In this document: positions 60,030 to 64,000 of the stretch, in pieces
Numbering within the stretch: the stretch's first letter is position 1
How the letters are laid out: each line of letters starts with the position of its first letter
Assembly: GCA_037576215.1 (NCBI GenBank)
Contig: JBANDB010000012.1
Coordinates: forward strand, 2,108,001-2,172,000
Direction: 5' to 3'
DNA length: 64,000 bases
Origin: Armillaria gallica
Lineage: Eukaryota > Basidiomycota > Agaricomycetes > Agaricales > Physalacriaceae
Notes under the pieces: generated by a model
What the model was told of the DNA's origin: nothing
The model's input: the letters and a program-made list of their open reading frames with translations, nothing else
The model's database searches: none
Translations under genes and position numbers: made by a program

Positions 60030-63000
60030 ATACATATTACAACCCATCGCCATCAACAGCGTTGTAGCGAAACCCCATTCCTCCGCACCCAACAAAGATA
60101 CAATGGCAATGTTCCTGCCTGTTTGGATTTGATCATCGGTTTGGACGGTACCTCAGCCACCAAGGTCGTTCAGCATCAAGATCTGCCGTGTCTCCGCCAA
60201 ACCCAATTCCCACGGTGATGGGCCAGTGCGTACTTATTGAGCCCCGTCCATCGGGAAGCCCCGGGGCCACCATCGTGACCGGAAATAGGTATGTAGTCTG
60301 AGCGTGGCCTTCGCGACACTCGCTAAAATGTCAATGCCGACTTCTGACACTAGCTTCACGGCAACACGGGCACGCGGGTTCGAACACTTGAGATCGTAGA
60401 TGAGTTGTTTCAAGTCCTCGATAGAATAAATGTCGTGATGTGGAGGAGGAGAAATTAGCCCAACACCGGCGGCAGAGTGACGAGTGCGTGCAATAGATCC
60501 CGAAACTTTGTGTCCTGGTATTTCACCACCCTCTCCAAGCTTCGCACCTTGTATCATCTTGATTTGAAGTTCGTCCGCATCGGCAAGATAGTTGGATGTA
60601 ATGCCGAACCTTCCAGATGCAACCTGCTTGATGACAGAGCGCATAGTATCACCGTTGCTGAGAATTAGGGACCGCTCTGCATCTTCACCTCCTTCGCCAG
60701 TGTTGGACTAGTTCCACCGAGACAATTCATAGCGACAGCAAGAGTAGAGTGTGACTCCATCGAGATAGACCCATGTGACGTAGCCCCGGTGACGAATCGA
60801 CGAACGCAGGGCTCGACCTGTTCGATAGGAATAGCGGTGGGGTTCTCGTATCTAAATTCTAGCAGTCCGCGTGATTGAACTCGTTTAACCTGTTTATTGG
60901 CATTCCGGGAATACGCGTCATGGCTCCTTGATTTTTCTCCCTGACTGCGTCCTGTGGGTTGGCGATACCCGTAGGGTCGTTGATATGGGCTTCACCCCCG
61001 TCACGCCAATGATGTTCTCCTGACTCAGGCATGCTGGGTGGGATGATGGTATCACGAGTTGACTAACCACGCTCATGGAGCTCAAAAGCATCCATCGGGA
61101 GAAGATCGAAGGTGGTCCCTTGGACTCGGCTCGCCGTACCGATAAAGCATCGTTCGACGACCTGACTGTGTAGTCCAAGAATTTCAAAAATCTGGGCGCC
61201 CTTGTAGGATTGCAACGTGTAGATGCCCATCTTCGACATGACCTTTAGAATACCGTTGTCGACAGAGTATCGGTAGTTTTCCATAAGCTCAGCAACTGTT
61301 TTGTCGCCTTTGATACTAAGAAAAGAATGAGTACAATTATACAAATCCCAAACCGATAAGCATACAGTTTCTCTCGTCCAACGTTGTGTAGTTTCCATCA
61401 CCAACCACGGGCAAACGGCATCGGCACCATAACCAACCAGAACACAGAGGTGGTGAATTCACGAGCCTCTCCGGTTTCCGCCATCAAGGCAATCTTAGCA
61501 CGTTTCTTCTGAAGGGCGAGATGATGATGAACGCCTCCACAGGCAATCAGGGCTGAAAGTGGAACGCGACCAGAGGTTGTTGCTCGATCCGAGAGAATAA
61601 CCACCTTCACGCCATCGTCGATGGCTTCGGTGGCTTCACTGCAGACTCGCTCTAGAGCAAGTTGATAACCAGGAAGACCTTCTTCCTTTGGTAACGTGAT
61701 GTCGATAGTTCTGGATGGCCAGGTGTTGTAGGCAGATTTGAGGTTCTTCATGGCGTTCATCTCTTCGATGGAGATGAGAGGCGAGGGTAACATAGTCATC
61801 AAGGACAGGCTCAAGGACAACATGACTGCGTCGAGCCCGTTTCATGATGTTGGGTACGTGAAGAATGTGAGCTTCAACCCAAGAAGCAAAGTTCTGTTTG
61901 GAAGCGGTGGCTCTCTTCAGCTCCCTGTCGTCGACAATCCTTCCTTCTTGAGTATCAACAAGCAACATGCGACGCGGCCCTTCTGTACGACTTTTTCGGG
62001 AGGAGCAGATATGACGCCGACTTCAGACGCACAGACCATGATGTCATCGCTGGTGACGACGTATCGGCAGGGTCGAAGGCCATTGCGATCAAGATTTGCA
62101 CCGCAGAACCGACCATCGCTGAACGCGAACAGCGCGGGACCGTCCCATGGCTCCTGAAGACAAGCCACCCAGTTATATAATGCTCTCTTCCCTGGCTCTA
62201 TGTTCTCGTTACCTTGCCAGGCCTCCGGAATCAACATCATGATGGCCACGGGAAGAGTGACGACACCGTTGACCACGAGAAGCTCAAGAACGTTGTCAAA
62301 AGCAGCAGAGTCGGATCCGCCGGTCTCTATGATGGGATACAATTGTTCAAGTTGATCGCCGAAATTCTTGGAGTGGAGCACGCCTTCTCGAGCACGCATC
62401 CAATTCTTGTTTCCTCGAACAGTATTGATTTCACCTTTGATGTGGATCAGAAAGTTGCATTGCAAGCGCGTTCTCGTGACATACCATTATGCGTTGCCCA
62501 TCTCATGGAATGTGCCCAGTCCCAACTGGGAAACGGATTCGTCGAGAAACGCGAATGCACCAGAGTGAAGTGAGCGCGATACAAGACATGGTTGAGATCG
62601 TGGTAGTAGTTGTACACTTGCGACGGGGTAAGTTGGCCCTTGTATACGATGTTCTTTGATGACAGCGAACAAACGTAGAAACCTTTTGCGAGCGTACTTT
62701 ATATAACGAAATAAGTCCGGGATACAATAAGTTTCGTTGAGAACACATAAGAGCGAAATCACAAACATGCTATGAGTTGCGTGCTTGCGGAGAACATAGA
62801 GCTGAAGCTCAAAGTATTTTGCATCGAAAGTCCCACCTCACCGCCATAATGAGCTCGAAGAACAACAAACGACTGAACAATAACCGGTTCCTTGCTACTC
62901 GTTGCTGGGCCGAGAATCGTCCCATCAGTAGGGACTTCTCGCCATCCCAGGACTCGCAAACCGAGGTCGTTGGCAATCTTGGCAAAGGTCGCCTGCTGAG

Positions 63001-63328
63001 TTTGAAGAAGGACGGGGTCGTTGGCTTTGAAGAAAACGTTGCCAACTGCGTACTCTCCGGACTCAGGAAGAACGCAGCCAGTGTCTCTTTCGGCCTCTCT
63101 TTTGAAGAACTCGTGCGGAATGGCAGTCATCACACCAGCCCCGCCTCCATCTCTACTGTCAGCGCCGGTAGCACCTCTGTGAGTCATTGCACAGAGCAGA
63201 TGTCGAGCATCGGATACGATCTTGTGACTGGGCTGCCCTTTGATATGGCACAGGAAACCTACACCACAGGAATCTTTCTCGTTCTCGTTGGAGTACAGAC
63301 CCTGATTAGCAGGAAGGGCTCCTGCCAA
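60030..63328 (-). pseudogene. Glutamate synthase (GOGAT), truncated and degenerate copy
   Basis: GOGAT makes glutamate from glutamine and 2-oxoglutarate. The start at 63328 gives MAGALPANQGLYSNENEKDSCGVGFLCHIKG with the expected catalytic Cys (residue 21). The type 2 glutamine-amidotransferase domain follows (HRGATGADSRDGGGAGVMTAIP, GEINTVRGNKNWMRAREG, GGSDSAAFDNVLELLV, LDRNGLRPCRYVVTSDD). After VVQKGR a deletion of about 11 bp (about 61,975) shifts the frame, and LDDYVTL runs straight into PSPLISIEEMNAMKNLK (about 61,800), skipping roughly 120 residues expected from the family. A missing base near 61,459 (GAATTC for GAAGTTC) and further breaks near 60,700 and 60,290 follow. Homology stops at about 60,030 inside the FMN domain. 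The rest of the enzyme is absent. A working copy is presumably elsewhere. Confidence 0.85.
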
Positions 63329-64000
63329 AGAATTAGGATCACGTTCGACGGCATGGAAGCCAGTAAGATTTTAGACTTGGATACTAGAGGGAAAGAATCT
63401 GACAAGGAAGGGGTAGCGACGGCAACACTGGCCATAGAGCTGACAAGAGGATACTGGTAGTAGCTGGTCAAAGAGGAGGAAAAATATGAATGGACTGTTG
63501 AAAAGAATTTGCAAAGTTGCAAACTGGTCCTGGTGGAGAACGCTCCGCAGACCTCGGCCGAAAATCCGGCATTTCTGATTGGCTCGAAGCCCCGGCCAAG
63601 AACGGCTTTCCTTCAAACACCTTATGGTCATTGCTCATGTGGCTTACTCTCGTCGATGGCATGGCATTACTCGGCTGGATCATGTGTGGCAGCCGGACGC
63701 AGAAATCCGCGACACTGGGCTTGCTTATATACAGTTGTCGGGTAAAGACGGGCAAAGGGGGTAAGGTACAGCAAAAAATTAAATGGCGGCCCCAGGCGAT
63801 CACGATTGACGATCAAAGGTGCCGGTTGATCTCGGAAAGCTGGTATTTGCATCGAATTCTCGACTCTCGCCACCATCTGCATCCAAGCAGGTAATAACTA
63901 TTTGAGAGCCCCGCTGCTGGGGGCTCCTGAGTGTACTTAATGAGGAGCCCCGTCCTATCGGCGCCCGCACCGCCCGGACTCGGGGATCGGGGGCACGCGT
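63329..64000. other. Upstream of the GOGAT relic, no gene recognised
   Basis: Short overlapping frames on both strands only. Near the right edge GAGCCCCGCTGCTGGGGGCTC (about 63,905-63,925) is a short inverted repeat, and a third GGAGCCCCG follows at about 63,943. The last 100 bases are GC-rich. Confidence 0.45.

Overview
The window is eukaryotic and fungal, most likely from an Agaricomycete (mushroom-forming basidiomycete). Genes are packed on both strands and split by many short introns (about 45-60 nt) with GT...AG borders. Several families typical of basidiomycetes appear: DUF6593, DUF6534, a pyruvate dehydrogenase protein X, and NACHT-ankyrin STAND proteins. Gene ends and exon borders below were read by eye from frame continuity and splice signals and should be treated as models.

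Left part (1-24.9 kb), a conserved housekeeping block: the N-terminal part of a secreted GH3 beta-glucosidase; a DUF6593 protein; a SCAP-like sterol sensor (sterol-sensing domain plus WD40-like C-terminus) head-to-head with the E3-binding protein (protein X) of mitochondrial pyruvate dehydrogenase; a membrane-anchored beta-propeller/amidohydrolase fusion; a small basidiomycete protein with a Lys/Glu-rich tail; a phosducin-like protein; a Dicer; a PLC-like phosphodiesterase; and the Rad1 subunit of the 9-1-1 checkpoint clamp.

Middle part (25-47 kb), an accessory region: two copies of a NACHT-ankyrin STAND gene in the same orientation. The left copy is split by a 5.9-kb Ty1/Copia element with 282-bp LTRs (one mismatch) and a 5-bp target-site duplication. 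The element carries a 170-bp-arm hairpin across its leader and gag start. Between the two STAND copies lie two DUF6534 seven-transmembrane genes and an unrecognised exon pair.

Right part (47-64 kb), rearranged: two copies of a helical-bundle/kinase-like gene in opposite orientation (one lost its start codon and took a 5'-truncated LINE with an 11-bp target-site duplication; the other looks more intact, has a 42-bp coding minisatellite, and has Arg where the kinase Lys is expected). It also holds two damaged copies of an M24 (Xaa-Pro type) peptidase, two small displaced pieces of the rad1 gene, an inverted repeat of about 490 bp, and a clearly degenerate, truncated NADH/NADPH glutamate synthase gene.

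Two themes run through the window. First, STAND sensors next to helical-bundle/kinase-like genes, all duplicated and decaying, resemble a fungal non-self-recognition or cell-death locus under birth-and-death evolution (inference). Second, otherwise well-conserved genes (Dicer, Rad1, amidohydrolase, Copia pol) carry single-base length changes, mostly in homopolymers. This points to residual assembly errors at least as much as to real mutations and should be settled before any of them is called a pseudogene.
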